A stretch of 64,000 bases of DNA, taken from Leuctra nigra (lineage: Eukaryota; Arthropoda; Insecta; Plecoptera; Leuctridae). Below are positions 11,069 to 24,360 of the stretch, piece after piece. Within the stretch, counting starts at the first letter, position 1. Each line of letters opens with the position of its first letter. Where the stretch lies: assembly GCA_934045905.1 (NCBI GenBank), contig OW203766.1, positions 13,820,309 to 13,884,308 of the forward strand. Direction: 5' to 3'. The notes under the pieces were generated by a model. It had not been told where the DNA came from and ran no database searches. It was given only the letters and a program-made list of their open reading frames with translations. Position numbers and translations under genes: made by a program.

Positions 11069-13170
11069 AGCGCCTGTGGTTATGAATAAGCGCGCTCGTT
11101 ACGCTCGTCGAGTGGTCGTCGAGCACGGCGGGGTTGATCATTATAGCGTGTCCCGGGGGAGGGGGAGGGGGAGGGGGAGGGGGAGGGGGGGGGTCACACG
11201 TGACTCCCGCCCTAACAAAGCCATTATTCTCGAGTTATTTAATAAGAGTTGTTGGTATACATGACCTATTAGATGGAGACAAGTGATACTTGAGAGTTAT
11301 TATTATAACCATGTCTGGGTTAGAGTGTGAAGAAGAATGCCAAACAATCTTGTCGTATTGTCTTAGTCGCGATTTGCTAGCACTAATGTTTCGACATTTT
11401 TAGGAGTGGAAAACGTATTTTATCATAATAAAAATAAACATGAATATTTCAGAAAAATATCTCAAAAGTTTTAATTTTGTCTTTTGGATGTTTGTCAGTC
11501 AGATACTTTTATTTAATCCAATTATTGCGATATTTTCTGTGTGTAAATTATTTAATAATCAATAATTAAACTATTTATGTAGATACCTAATTACATTGAG
11601 TGGTGGACATCGCATTTTATCATAAATTATTTAATAAGCAATAATCAAACTATTTATTATTTGCAGGTACAATATAACTCAATTACTGAAATTAATATAA
11701 TATTATACCTACATAATATATCGATTCTGAATGCTTTCATAATACTACTTGTATATTAAAATTAGTATCGCAATCTCAACTTTTCCTTTTTTTGTTTATC
11801 TAAGCTGACTTATAAACAAGATATTTCTTTTTGAATGATGAAACTTCCTTACATCTCATGTGGGACGATGTTATGTAAGAGAAAACTGCTTTGTACATCT
11901 GAATATGAGAAGAAAAGCACATTCAAGTCACACTTGAGCTGATGAAATCGAAGTTACAGAATGGCGCTCGGGATCAATTCCGCTGTTTTGTATGAATTTG
12001 GTAGACGTTTTTCATATTTTTAATAAAACATTCATAAAATACATTATTTTATTAGTATTGAAAGGTTCTATAATTATTTTTTAATCACCTATGAGTACCT
12101 AATAAGTATTTTTATTGATCTCGATTTCTATTTATTTGTTGATATTTGTGTGCATTTGTAGCAACCTTTTTGTGTAAGGCAGCATTTCTCCTCCATAAAG
12201 ATTACAACAAGACATTCTTTTTGAAACACTGTGTATTTGAATATTTCACGGAGATCAACCATCAAAACCGAGTTCACGTCTCACTGCAGAAACTGGGAAC
12301 GTTTTACCGAGATATAATGGGAACGGAACGGGATGGCGAACTGGGATGCGATGTCAAGTAGAGGGAATGAATGGCATGGACTCAGGGACGCGCATTCAAG
12401 TGGGAACGAAGGAAAGGAATGGTTTTAATTACTAGATACGTCCCGTGCATCTATGAGGTATGAACTAAAGGTTACGCTCTTTTAGACGAGAGATCACGAT
12501 AATGATGCAAGCTCCATACAAGCTGTTGGGAGGTATTAATGTTGAGATAACGAGCATGGCTTTCAGATAAACTATGAGCATTGCTGACGGTTTTCCTACC
12601 GGGGGGGGGGGGAGGGGGGGGGGGGTTAACGACGCACGGGTTTATAACGAGACTTTATTACGTTTATGATGACCGTTCACATGGACTTACTGGACCCTCA
12701 CTGGACATTAAAAATGCGGTATATGGAAAAACCTGGACAAAAAATTAATTCAGTAATAAGTTTTGTTTGATTTATGATTTTTTTGGTCTACTTTTTGAAT
12801 GATCGTATTCTATATTGTAAGACTCAAAAATTGTGGCTCAGATCAGATTAAATCAGATTGAAATAAATTTCAATTTTGACCCACATCTGCCACCATTTGT
12901 AAAATCGCGAAAATCTTTCTTAATAAAATTGAAAATCATTTTTAAGGCTTTTAGATTACAACATTTTCCCGGGACTATGCGCCCCAAATTCTCAACCATC
13001 CTTCTAAATCCTCTACCCCCCCCCCCCCCCCCCCTCCCCCATTGTACTTGAACATTTTGCCACCACTTTGCATCAATCCTGTGGACGCATATGAATCATT
13101 ATAAGCATGTAGAAGTGACGTTTAGAAGAGATAGAGGGCAGGAACGTTTCGATATTAGAATATTTTAACC
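11069..13170. other. no supported gene; G-rich tracts
   Basis: AT-rich with a (GGGGGA)n stretch at ~11156-11191, a G-run at ~12601-12625 and a C-run at ~13017-13040. No gene family recognised. Confidence 0.45.
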
Positions 13171-13200
13171 ACTTATCTTTGTAATGTCTCTTTATTGCAG

Positions 13201-13383
13201 CGTACGCGCCAAATTAACATCGTACAACGCAACAAGGGAGTTAATATTAATGAATTTCCAGCTTCTGGTGAGGCTGACAATTTGTTTAGCAAAATTATCG
13301 AAGGGGGGATAATGAAAACTACGTTAGTGAAGCTCAATGAATTCTTGGAAATTACACAAATCTATTTTCATAGATTTTATTGA
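13201..13383 (+). other. possible exon (unrecognised)
   Basis: A good pyrimidine tract and acceptor (TCTCTTTATTGCAG) precedes 60 open codons ending TGA at 13381-13383. The peptide includes NINEFPASGEADNLF. No family or partner exon was identified, so this is a weak candidate. Confidence 0.18.
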
Positions 13384-14653
13384 TATTTACAATGTTTTAT
13401 ATATTAATTTCGAGACAAAACCCTACACAATTCTTTGTTAGTTCCAGGACATATTTTTAAATATCTTCTTTCTTACATTTATTACACAAACAGTTTATTG
13501 CTATTTCAGAAGAATGTAATTTCTATTTTGAATTCTTAAGTTAGATGAGATGTAAGATTTATCTTATTCCTAAATCCTGGCACATTTAATCATCAGGATA
13601 GGAAGGGATTAAAACTATTAAAACTTGAGTGCATAGGAGATAGTTCAGTGAATACATTTTTAATTTATATTTTAATTTATTGAAAAATGCAGTTTTATTT
13701 TAAATGAGTACAACATTATATTAATGTATTATTTTATTATAATATATTTCAGTAATATTTTTCTATACAAAACGACAACATTTAGTATTATACACGAAGA
13801 TACTCCAACAATATTTGTACAATAATGCAACAAAACTGACTATACAGTGAGAAACACTTTTAAGTCACCTTCACCCAGCTGGCCTCCCACATTGAATACC
13901 TCTCTTGACATTTACAAGCGACCTAATTGATGAGTAAATAAAAGTACTTCATTTGACGAATTATTTGTCCTAATGTATGATAAGGTTTTGATTTGAATTG
14001 TCTCGCTTATTGACCTTGGATTGTTGGACAATGTTGTAATCGACGAAGAATAAACTTGAAATCGACTGCACTCGTAGGTAAATACTGGATATTTCCTTTT
14101 AATATCGGCATTACTTTGAACCATTCAATTTATGAAAAATGGAAATAAAATAAAATTAGCTATTTTTTTAGTCAAAATACGAATTAAGAACACCAACGTT
14201 ACAATATTTGTGCCTATAGCTTTGCATCAATTTGAGAAAAGATATTTTGTGTAGAAGTTGGTGTCAATTATATTAGTTTGACTAAAGAAATTATTGTTTC
14301 TATTTTATTTCCATTTTTTATCAATTGAGTGGTTCAAAAGTAATTAATTACGTTATTAAAATCTCTGAAAGTATTAACCTCTACCAATTCTGAATCCTGA
14401 CTATATTAAAACATTGTCGACAAATCCAGTACCTAGGAAAGATATTTATTAACTTACTCTGCGTATAATCATAAATACCTTGTTTAACCTAGACGATCTG
14501 TGATAACAAAAACTGTATTAAAAAATGTGTTTGACCACAAAAAGTAAAAAGAAACTATATTATAATAATATTTTTGAAGTACTACAATTTCTGCGAGCGT
14601 TTGTTTGTTCATTAAAATGTTGCTCCGAAGTGACCCCCATTCTCCTGATTCCT
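13384..14653. other. no supported gene; likely 3' flank of the homeobox gene
   Basis: AT-rich. A minus-strand AATAAA lies at 14445-14450, about 200 nt past the homeobox stop codon, and could be its polyadenylation signal. Nothing else is recognised. Confidence 0.4.
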
Positions 14654-17600
14654 CTAAAGTTGGCAACCGTGCACGTAGGTGACGTTACGGAAGATGGCGG
14701 CGGCTGTTGTGAGGAAACTGCACGCGGCTGTCGGCGACTGATAGCTGGGACAACAGCTGGCCTCCGAGGGACTGGAGGAATGATGATGATGATGACTCAA
14801 CAACTCCTTCTCGACAGACGCTTGCTGACGGAGTTGCTCCAGACGCAGCTGGTTTTGACGCTTCCATTTCGTCCTGGAAGTCAAATTACATTCAAATCAG
14901 TCACGTGAAATAGTTTTTAAAACTTAAAATATTTAGAAAGTGTTTCACTCAGGCTATAACGCTCTGGACTTGTCCAGTTTTTTCGTAACATCCCCAAATC
15001 GAGAGGCATATTATGGCAAGACTGTTCTACAGCTTGGAAAAGGGCGACGAATGAATGATGATGAATATTATGTAAAAATTAATCGTGGGAAGGACGCGGT
15101 TGTGACCTAAATAGTATGGAACCGTCCCGATTTGCGTCTCTACTGAGGGAAACCACGAAATACTCAGTCGGGATGGACGGCAGCGGGAATCGAACCCGGT
15201 ACCTCCGGAGTTACCGTCCAGAGCGTTATTGCCTGAGCCGACTTGTATCTTAAAATTCAATGATTTCACTTCCCGCTTTCGAATTAGTTCTTAATTCTTG
15301 TAATTCAATTATACATTCGTTCTGAATTCAGGCCGGTTTAAATTTCCTTGAAAAGTACGATTTGTAATTGTAGCTAAGTATTAAACAATATCGACTAATT
15401 TATGTTGCAAATCGATGGGATTGGTCGATTGCCTGACAAAGTCCTTATTCTATAAAGAAAACGAAATCCCCATAAAAAACACTCCGTGTAAAAATACCAG
15501 CCAAGTCTCTTCAAAAAAAAAATATATATAAGAAATCTAAAAATTCAGCACTGAAAAGTAGTGATATCAAAAAATTGGCCAAGTCAAAACTTTTCAAAAA
15601 ATACTTGGCGCATCGTGCATAGTATAGAAGTAGGCAGGAAATGAAATGTACTCATCTACACATGTCCTAAAAAAACGATGCGCCAAGTATTTTTTGAAAA
15701 GTTTTGACTTGGCCAATTTTTTGATATCACTACTTTTCAGTGCTGAATTTTTAGATTTCTTATATTTTTATTTTTTATTGAAGAGACTTGGCTGGTATTT
15801 TTACACGGAGTGTTTTTTATGGGGATATCACTCCTTTTTTCAGTTTATTATTACAACTTGTAACATATTGTGGCACCAAAGATTATAATTATTTAAAAAA
15901 AATAAGATTTTGTGATTAGGTTGCTAAGAAAAGTTGAGCTTGTTACTGTGTTTATGCTATAAATAATATGTTACAAAGTATAGCGAAAGTTTCGTTCTAA
16001 TTGGTCCAGCCGTTCTCGAGTTACGGCATCACTTCCGGTTTTCAAAATGGCGGTTGACATCACTGCCACCTAAAATTTGTATCTATAAATGTTATGTAAC
16101 ATTATAAGCCTTCTGAATATGTAGTTATTGATATAAGAGATGATTTTAGTCAGATTTGTCATTTTTATGACGTCATTTCGGGTTTAGGTTCTAGAACATT
16201 TATTCTTCCACTATTGGTATTCCTTATAGATGACCTTCTTAATCGAATGGTGCTAAATTCGTTCTAATCGGTCCAGCCGTTTTTGATATATGACGTCACT
16301 TCCGGTTTAAAAATGGCGGCACAAAAAATGTATAAGAACAAAGGTATCATCAGACGCCAAAAGTGCACATGTGATAATATCTTCATATCGATCGGTTCAG
16401 CCGTTTAGGCTGTGGCGGTGATAGCAACGTTTCCTGATATCTGAATCATGATCATCATCATCAGATAGCTTTTAAAAGGGGTGTAATTTCACTGTTTTCA
16501 CGGCCCTCTAGCTCGCAAACGGCAACACGTATTGTTCCCAAATTTGGTATATGTTGTCAGGTGGGCCATAGCCCGAAATTAAGTTATTTCGCAACAATGT
16601 GAGATTTCCCAATTTTGAGATCCAGTGGGCCGAAAATGCCATGTTATTGCTTACAGTAAAAGTGTTTGGTCTGCTCCTCAGTTTATTAGGCATTTTCGGT
16701 ATGTTGAGTGAGTGTGAGTGTACAGTACGACTTGGCTGGGTGGAGCGACCGCTCCACTAGATTATTTCGGTCTAAAATCATTTCAGATCAATGTTATCCT
16801 TATGGCCGTGAAATTATTTCAGACCGAAATTGTTTCGATTTCGTTATGATGATATTCACCTGCGGTTCTGATACCAGGTCTTCACTTGAGTCTCGGACAG
16901 GTTGAGGGCGTCGGCCACGTCACTGCGGTCCGCCACTGACAGATACTTCTGGCATCGGAACTTGCGCTCCAAGTAGGCGAGCTGAGCGTGGGTGAACGCC
17001 GTCCGTCGCCGTCGTGGCTTCCTCCCCTTGCCCTCGACGCCGCCCGACGTCTTGTCGCGACCCAGCGGCTCCAGGTCGCCGTCGAGGAGGTGGTGGCCGT
17101 GGTACAGCCGCGTCATCGGGTCGCTAGGGTCGAGCAGGAGGTCGTCGTCGGTCTCGTCTGTGGAGGTGACGCAGTCATGTAGAGGGCGATGTGACGCGAA
17201 TGTCGGGGAATGATTCGGAGACGAAATATTCGATATCGAATTGTCATATTTGTATATTCCGGACTTGAACTACGTATTGCAATTCCACGCTTCTTTACGA
17301 AAATGTTTTTGTTGAGGCAACATTGTTTTGGAATAAATCGGCCGGCAATTGAGAGGTCAACTAATCGATACTCCTATCGGAAGATGTTTTTTTAGAAGAT
17401 ATGTTTAAAAGGAGGTAAAATATTAAGCCGATCAAACAGACATTTGAATAACAATTACGGATCTAAAATAATATCTGCGATTAGTAATCTGACACGAACT
17501 GTTCTTCAAAAAGAAAGAAAGAAAGAAATTATTTTTATTTTTGTAAAATGTGAACAGTGTTTGAGAAACTTAATTTCAAAAAAAATTTGTTGATTCAAAT

Positions 17601-18725
17601 AAGAAAATAACAATTGTGTGGATCCCAGATAAGTTCTATTGGGACTTAGACAAGCAAATTTTATATGACGATATAAATATTAAAAAAAAAAAAAACATTT
17701 TTCTCCAGTAGGTACAAAAGTACAACGGTACAACCATTATATTCGAGTCCCGTTTAAAGCTGGATCTAACATTCCGAACTAACTGATGTCTAATAAGTAG
17801 GTTTGATTTCATATCAATGATGAAACCCTCTTGATCAAAGCAGCGATTCTCTCACCATATTCCTATTTCACTCATCTTAATTAATTAGCTTTAGCTCAGC
17901 AATAATTTGGCTCAGAGGAGTCACATTCATTACTCAAGATTCAAAATTATTCTCTCGTCTGCATCAACCTGTAATTCTTTCAGTTGAGCGGTATCGCATA
18001 CAAGAAGGAAATCCTTTGGATAATTTAGTTCAAAGATAAAAAAAAAACATCTATAATTTTAACATCAGGCACTGAAATGAACAAGCTATTTTTGAAGCTT
18101 TCGTCGACTTTCGTTATGAAAAACATTTTTGCAGGTACTTTTCTATATGTAATTTCTTTAAAGTATTACTTAGTATTAAATAGTATTTCATTATTATATG
18201 CATTTATGAAAGTTTTATTTTGTGATGTACACTCGGCCAAACAAAACTTGAACGTTGACCAAATTTGAATGACTGCTGGTCATGTCCCATAACCAATCAT
18301 TATTATCATTGAAATGTGAGGTCACCTACTATATAGAGTGAGACAATGAGATCGCTTAGACTGACTTCTGATGGTGCGATTTTACATTTATCAGTCTATC
18401 AGATTTATTGAACGTTCAAGTTTTCTTTGGCCAAGTGTACCTAATTAGGTACACTTGGCCAAACAAAAGTGAAGAAGCCTGGCGAAACGATACGTAGCAA
18501 ATCGCAAAAATATTGATGTTTTCACAAAAAAGCTCAAAACTAAATAAGTAGGCACAGTGAGAACTTCTTGAAAAGCAGTTTACATTTCTTACAGAAAACA
18601 AATCAAGTATGAAAGTAATAGGGATGAAAGTAAGTTATAGGTAATGTAATAAAAGACTCACCATCAGCATCCAGTAACACATCGCCGAGAAGATCTCTGA
18701 TGAGAAAAGATTTACTCTGCTGCAT
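14654..18725 (-). CDS. Bar-class homeodomain transcription factor
   Basis: Three coding exons join in phase: 18662-18725 (ATG at 18725, phase 1 donor GTGAGT), 16860-17157 (acceptor CTCCACAG, donor GTGAAT) and 14654-14873 (acceptor GACTTCCAG, stop TAA). The product is 193 residues. Residues 6-13 (SFLIRDLL) form the FIL/EH1-type repressor motif of Bar proteins. Residues 22-34 are acidic. The homeodomain spans about 69-128 with F76, L84, F88, W116, N119 and R121. Thr115 and Tyr117 (the TWYQNRR version of helix 3) are the Bar-class signature; most other homeodomains have Phe there. The C-terminal tail has a His run (~149-153). It is a nuclear DNA-binding protein, probably a developmental repressor. 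It looks closest to compact arthropod BarH-like orphans rather than B-H1/B-H2, but the exact orthologue needs a tree. Intron 2 contains a SINE and a complete family Y element. Confidence 0.9.
14990..15250 (-). repeat. tRNA-derived SINE in homeobox intron
   Basis: On the minus strand, a tRNA-like head (GGCTCAGGCAATAACGCTCT, then B box GGGTTCGATTCC near 15190) is followed by a body with a CATCATCATTCATTCG stretch and a 3' region like the 28765 copy. A short plus-strand fragment of the same family (ATAACGCTCTGGACTTG, ~14956) abuts it. Confidence 0.7.
15468..16760 (+). mobile_element. family Y, copy 2 (complete, inside homeobox intron)
   Basis: The head inverted repeat at 15468-15824 has arms of ~155 bp starting CCCCATAAAAAACACTCCG and a ~50-bp centre. 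The tail at 15825-16760 carries CRE/ETS/YY1-like blocks near 16023, 16170 and 16290. It ends with GACTTGGCTGG, the hairpin GTGGAGCG/CGCTCCAC and CTAG. It lies wholly within the intron before the last homeobox exon and is antisense to that gene. Confidence 0.8.
16766..16830. mobile_element. miniature inverted-repeat element
   Basis: TTTCGGTCT ... AGACCGAAA ends and inner ATCATTTCAGA/GAAATTATTTCAG arms surround the core AATGTTATCCTTATGGCCGTGA. The same core occurs in the larger inverted repeat at 56247-56372. It lies just downstream of Y2, a few dozen bases from the homeobox exon 2 donor. Confidence 0.5.
17158..18229. other. first intron of homeobox gene
   Basis: Intronic for the minus-strand homeobox gene (17158-18661). 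It is AT-rich and holds an (AAAG)n patch at ~17510 and, further on, MITE W1. No other gene seen. Confidence 0.5.
18230..18437. mobile_element. MITE family W, copy 1
   Basis: A TA dinucleotide flanks each side, with inverted ends CACTCGGCCAAACAAAACTT and AAGTTTTCTTTGGCCAAGTG. 208 bp, non-coding. The TA flanks and CACT ends suggest a Tc1/mariner-type non-autonomous element. A second W end (CACTTGGCCAAAC) starts at ~18452, making a perfect palindrome at the junction. Confidence 0.7.
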
Positions 18726-19030
18726 CTTCACCTGCTCCAGCACAGCTTCCTGAAGAAACTGACTCCAAATGGCAACAACCCTCTCACCCACCCAACCCTC
18801 ATTACCACAGATATCATTATTCCTGCACTACACTCACACTTTGCAGTAAATTATCAGCAGAACCCTTAGAAAAATCGCTCTTTACACTTTTCGAACACAG
18901 TTGAACGGTTTTTGATTGGCTAAACATTTCGTAATGGTACGTTCTGATTGGTCCTGGCGTTCCCGGGGGATCTTGTAACGTGTGCGGGGTTGTTCAGGGA
19001 GAGGTGAGCTGTGATTGGTGGATGAGGAGC
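18726..19030 (-). promoter_or_regulatory. putative promoter region of homeobox gene
   Basis: Upstream of the homeobox ATG (transcribed leftwards). Three CCAATCA-type boxes are oriented with the gene, seen on the plus strand as TGATTGG near 18914, 18945 and 19013, within ~110 bp. The nearby sequence is GC-richer than its surroundings. No TATA box was identified. This is inferred from motifs only. Confidence 0.4.
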
Positions 19031-19437
19031 ATGCGCGGGGGTGTTGTCGGAGGGGGGGGGGGGGGGGGGGGATGCTGCGAGGAATTGACCGGGATAATTA
19101 TGGTGTTTTCTGGTTGGGGGGAGGAGGGGGATGATATTCAAGAGAGGGTTTCTGCTCGTTTACTTTAATGCCAGTATCCGCCTGAATTTACATAAAATGA
19201 ATTTTTAACAGAAGAAATCTGTTATTTAAATGAATTGTTCATTTTTCTTTGTTTGTGAAATATAACGGGAGTCTTTTGAACAATTCTCCGAACATTTATG
19301 TGATGAAAATGTTGGAACTTTTTAATTGTTTGCGCTTAGTTTTCATGATGTTTTTAAATATTGCTAATGAAAGCTTTAATTTGTTCTGAGTACAGCACTT
19401 CCACCGATGAGAGGAGTGAGGGGGTAAGAGAGAGGGG

Positions 19438-20649
<1,212 letters not shown>

Positions 20650-21664
20650 TACTAGGAAAACGCTCAGTGTAACGCGTTGATGAGCGAGCACGGGTACGTG
20701 CAAATTCTCGAACCGGAAATGCGTACACAACGCACAGAAAACATATACAACCATAGCTTCGTAACCATATTGAATTGATTATGATATCAACTTAAAAGTA
20801 GGTATATACTTTTCATCGAAACTTTAAAATAGCATCTAAGCACCTGGTTCATAAAGCAAATCAGAATGAATTCAATTGGCACTGGAAAACATTCATTTCG
20901 ATACTTCATTACTGACAGATATTACAAATGTCAATACGTTCATACGTTCTTAACTGATTGGGATGAAATTTTGTAAAATAAGAGACAATATTGGTCTTAA
21001 TGATCATGCAAAATATGAGTTTGATCAGAATTATCGAAGACCGTTTTCATTTTTCAGCCTATCAGGAGATATTTATTTAAATTTTAACCAAAGAATGGAT
21101 TTCAAAAAAAAATATGGTATGCAAACAGAGAAGGTTGGTTTTACATGTGTGCAAAATTTCAGCTCGATCAAAGAAAAACTCTGACCTGTATAGCCAAAAT
21201 ATGATTTTGATCAGATTTATCGAAGACCAGTTACATTTTCAACCTACCATCAGGAGATGTTTATTTAAATTTTAAACAATTAATGGATTTTAAAAAAATT
21301 TGGGGTCTGCAAACAGAAAATGTTGTCTCTACATGTGTGCAAAATTTCAGCTCGATCGAGGAAAAACTCTAGACATGTATAGCCAAAATATGAGTTTGAT
21401 CAGATTTGTCGAAGACCAATTTCACTTTTCAACCTATCAGGAGATGTTTATTTAAATTTTAACCAATCAGTAGATTTCAAAAAAATTAGGGTCTGCAACG
21501 CCCAGAGAATGTCCAAACACGTGTGCAAAATTTCAGCTCGATCGAGGAAAAACTCTGACCTGTATATCGTCAGTAACAGAAAAAAACAAAAACAAAAAAA
21601 CAAAAACAAAACAGAGGTCCGTGCCAAATGAACCAAAAGGAGACGCTCGCTTCGCTCGCTCAAT
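20650..21664 (+). mobile_element. family X, copy X4
   Basis: Runs from TACTAGGAAAACGCTCAGTG to GCTTCGCTCGCTCAAT. The interior has three tandem ~187-bp units beginning at ATATGAGTTTGATCAG-like sites near 21012, 21199 and 21388, each ending near GAAAAACTCT. A CAAAAACAAAA tract replaces the A-run near the 3' end. Confidence 0.75.
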
Positions 21665-21928
21665 AAATCAACCTTATTTAGAGTGTTTGATTGAGATGTA
21701 TACAGTTTTGTGTGATTGTTAGACGGTTCGAATTATACTAGATTTTTAGAAATACATTATATAGATTGTCAATTTGCCCAAAACTAAATTGTGGACTATT
21801 TAAATTGCATTGCTGAGAATTTAATTCAGGTCGATAGTTTGTTTATTACACAAATTGTATTCCACACCCGGAACCAATATTTTGAAAACAGGCTTTGTTT
21901 GAATCGATTTGAATGAATAAACTCTATA

Positions 21929-22136
21929 CCTCAGAAGTAGAAGGGCTGAAGTCCATTTCAATGATTCTTGAGGAAAGCACATAAACCAGTAATTCTGCCT
22001 TCTCCAATCATATTTTTAATGGTGACATGAGTCATTGTGTATGAGAATGCTTCAATATAACTGTATTTGTTGACATCAGTCCAAAAGTCGCAACGCAAAA
22101 TCGAGAAAATTGACTTCCAGCCTTCTACTTCTGAGG
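21929..22136. mobile_element. MITE family Z, copy 2
   Basis: Inverted ends CCTCAGAAGTAGAAGG and CCTTCTACTTCTGAGG are perfect over 16 bp. The interior shares TTTCAATGATTCTTGAGG and CGCAAAATCGAGAAAA with the other Z copies. 208 bp, non-coding. Confidence 0.75.
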
Positions 22137-22310
22137 TTCATCGACAATTTATTTATTTGATTATTTCATATTTTTAACACGTTTTAAAATTAATATTTCA
22201 AAATACGCAAATAATTACTCATCGCTCATTTCAAGTACCAAAAACTCTTGATTTTAGAATCTGACTTCTTCCTCCAGTTCCGAGCTTGTAATTAAAATCC
22301 TGCTGTGTTT

Positions 22311-22333
22311 CCCCCCCCCCCCCCCCCCCCCCC
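22311..22333. repeat. C23 homopolymer
   Basis: Twenty-three consecutive C residues in AT-rich DNA. Similar tracts occur at ~23175 and ~60687 (26 C). Confidence 0.95.
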
Positions 22334-23841
22334 ATCAAGGAGTGAAATCAGCCTGTAATTTGCCAACACACACGGAGGGCGCAGCGCAATGATATCTCTT
22401 GGCTCGAGGAGGGGCTCAATAAACCGACGACAAATGATGCCATTCACTCTCAAGATAACTACTTGTTATTGCGAGGAAGAAAATTAGTGACTCATTCATC
22501 TTAGGTATTCATTTTATATTTAGACGCGCATTGCCCTACAAATTAAATATTCAAAAACAATCTTGAAATAAATCTTCGCTGAACAATATTTTTGGTCGTC
22601 AGTTGCAGAGCAGTGCGACGTTAAATAACACTAAACGCGTACTACATATTTTAAATTTTGTCAGTTTCGTTCATTAATAAAATAAATTTAATCAACAATT
22701 GTAGTCAATTCTAATATTATATTGATGTGTAGGAGAGAAGGGGAATAATATCTACATAAAAGGTCATTTTCACCTAATAATTACACGATTTATCAGCTTT
22801 TAAGTTAACAAAAGTCTAGGTAGAAGCCATTATGGTCGGTATAAGCTGTACAAGATTACCGAGAGGTGTTTTAACAACTAATTTTAAAATGCATGTATAC
22901 GCCAGCAAATGGAGCACATTTATGTAGATTCCATTACCTATCTCCCGCCATATAGAATAGTATATTTATTTACAAAAACTTTAGAAAGAATAATAGGTAG
23001 GTGATCCTCAATCTGACTCGAACTAAAAACATTGAAATATCTATATGATTTAGTTTATTTGGTGTACCGTGTACTTATTATTGATTGCTCAAAAGGTTTT
23101 ATAATTTTGACTGTATAAGTGTTCCTTAAACCTTTGTTCTTTTATCGAATTAATTTCAAGTACTACAATTGAAGCCCCCCCCCCCCCCTCCCCCTCAGCA
23201 TATTGTATGATGTGTTATGAATTAGTTCTGGTTGGAAAGTTGTTCTGTGCTTTAAGGACGTTGACACGTGACCAAGGGCTCTCATCTCCGCCCTTATTAT
23301 TCTTCTGCCCCGGGGTCGCCGAGTGGTTGATCGGAAAGCAATCATCGGGGCCCCCTGCCCCCTGCCCGCGTCGGGGCCCCACTTGGACATGCCTCGCAAC
23401 ATAAGGGGCGACACAAGCGATGCTAAGAATCAATTATCTCAGATTTTATTGCTTCGATTTAGAGTAATCATTGTTGGACTTTTGATTCGATTTACTACGT
23501 TATTTATTTCGCTTTATTCACATTGACATTAACAGGGTGAGTTAGATGTCCATATTTAGGAGCTATCACTGCAATAATAATTAATAACTGATATCACAAT
23601 GAGACAAGTTCCGTAGGAAAACGTTTTTGTTCGATGTGCAAAACATTTGTCTGCATTTTCATATAGGTTTATGTGTTATTGTAGCATGAATCTGAACTCA
23701 TTAACCTATACCATTGGTTTGAAACAATTTAGGTAATTTTGACATTTTGAATTACTAACTTTAAAACGTATACCTATAGGCCTGGGCCCACTTGAGTTGG
23801 CATTAGAATTATGTTATAGTCAGCGATAGGGGTTATAATTT
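22334..23841. other. no supported gene
   Basis: Mostly AT-rich. A GC-rich island at ~23290-23400 contains CGCCGAGTGGTTGATCGG, which resembles a tRNA A box, but no B box follows. No gene recognised. Confidence 0.4.
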
Positions 23842-24235
23842 AACTAGGAAAACGCTCCGTGTAACGCGTTGATGAGCGAGCACCGGTACGTGCAAATTCA
23901 CGAACCGTAATAGTGTATACGCAACGCACAATAAACATATACATCCATATTGAATTGAAATATTATCCACTCAATCAACATAAAAGTATCAGTTTTTATT
24001 GAAACAATTAAGAATAGCCATCTAAACTTTCTGGCATTAAATTTAAAGCAAATCAGATTCAGTTGCAGTGGAAAACATTCATTTCGATACTTCATTTCTG
24101 ACAGATATCTTAATGAGCATGAAAAATATGAGTTTGATCAGATTTATCGAAGACTATTTTCATTTTTCAACCTATTAGGAGATATTTATTTTAATTTTAA
24201 CCAATGAAGACTTCAAAAAAATTAGGAAAAAAAAT
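23842..24235 (+). mobile_element. family X, 3'-truncated copy X5
   Basis: Starts AACTAGGAAAACGCTCCGTG and follows X3/X4 through TGAGTTTGATCAGATTTATC. It then breaks off after ACCAATGAAGACTTC. The 3' terminus is missing. Confidence 0.65.
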
Positions 24236-24360
24236 CCAATTCTAACTTAGTGTGCAGTCTGAGACTCTGCCATAATATTATAGTGCATTATTTGTGCAAA
24301 TATATTGTAGTTCATAATTTATTTATTTGTATTAAAAACTAAAACTGAAAACTAATTAAG

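Noticed and set aside
14525..14908. Plus-strand frame of 127 codons
   Set aside because: Antisense shadow of the last homeobox exon, opposite its His/Ser/Leu codons.
17158..17272. Extension of homeobox exon 2 upstream to ~17270
   Set aside because: The frame is open, but only the acceptor at 17158 (CTCCACAG) joins exon 1 in phase and keeps the FIL motif in frame.
20681..20740. Family X 5' end as a hammerhead ribozyme (TGATGAGCGAG stem ... CTCGAA)
   Set aside because: The core lacks the essential C of CUGAUGA and the GAAA box is not intact in any copy, so self-cleavage is not supported.
23290..23400. Possible tRNA gene (CGCCGAGTGGTTGATCGG)
   Set aside because: No B box, no acceptor stem and no anticodon arm can be drawn.
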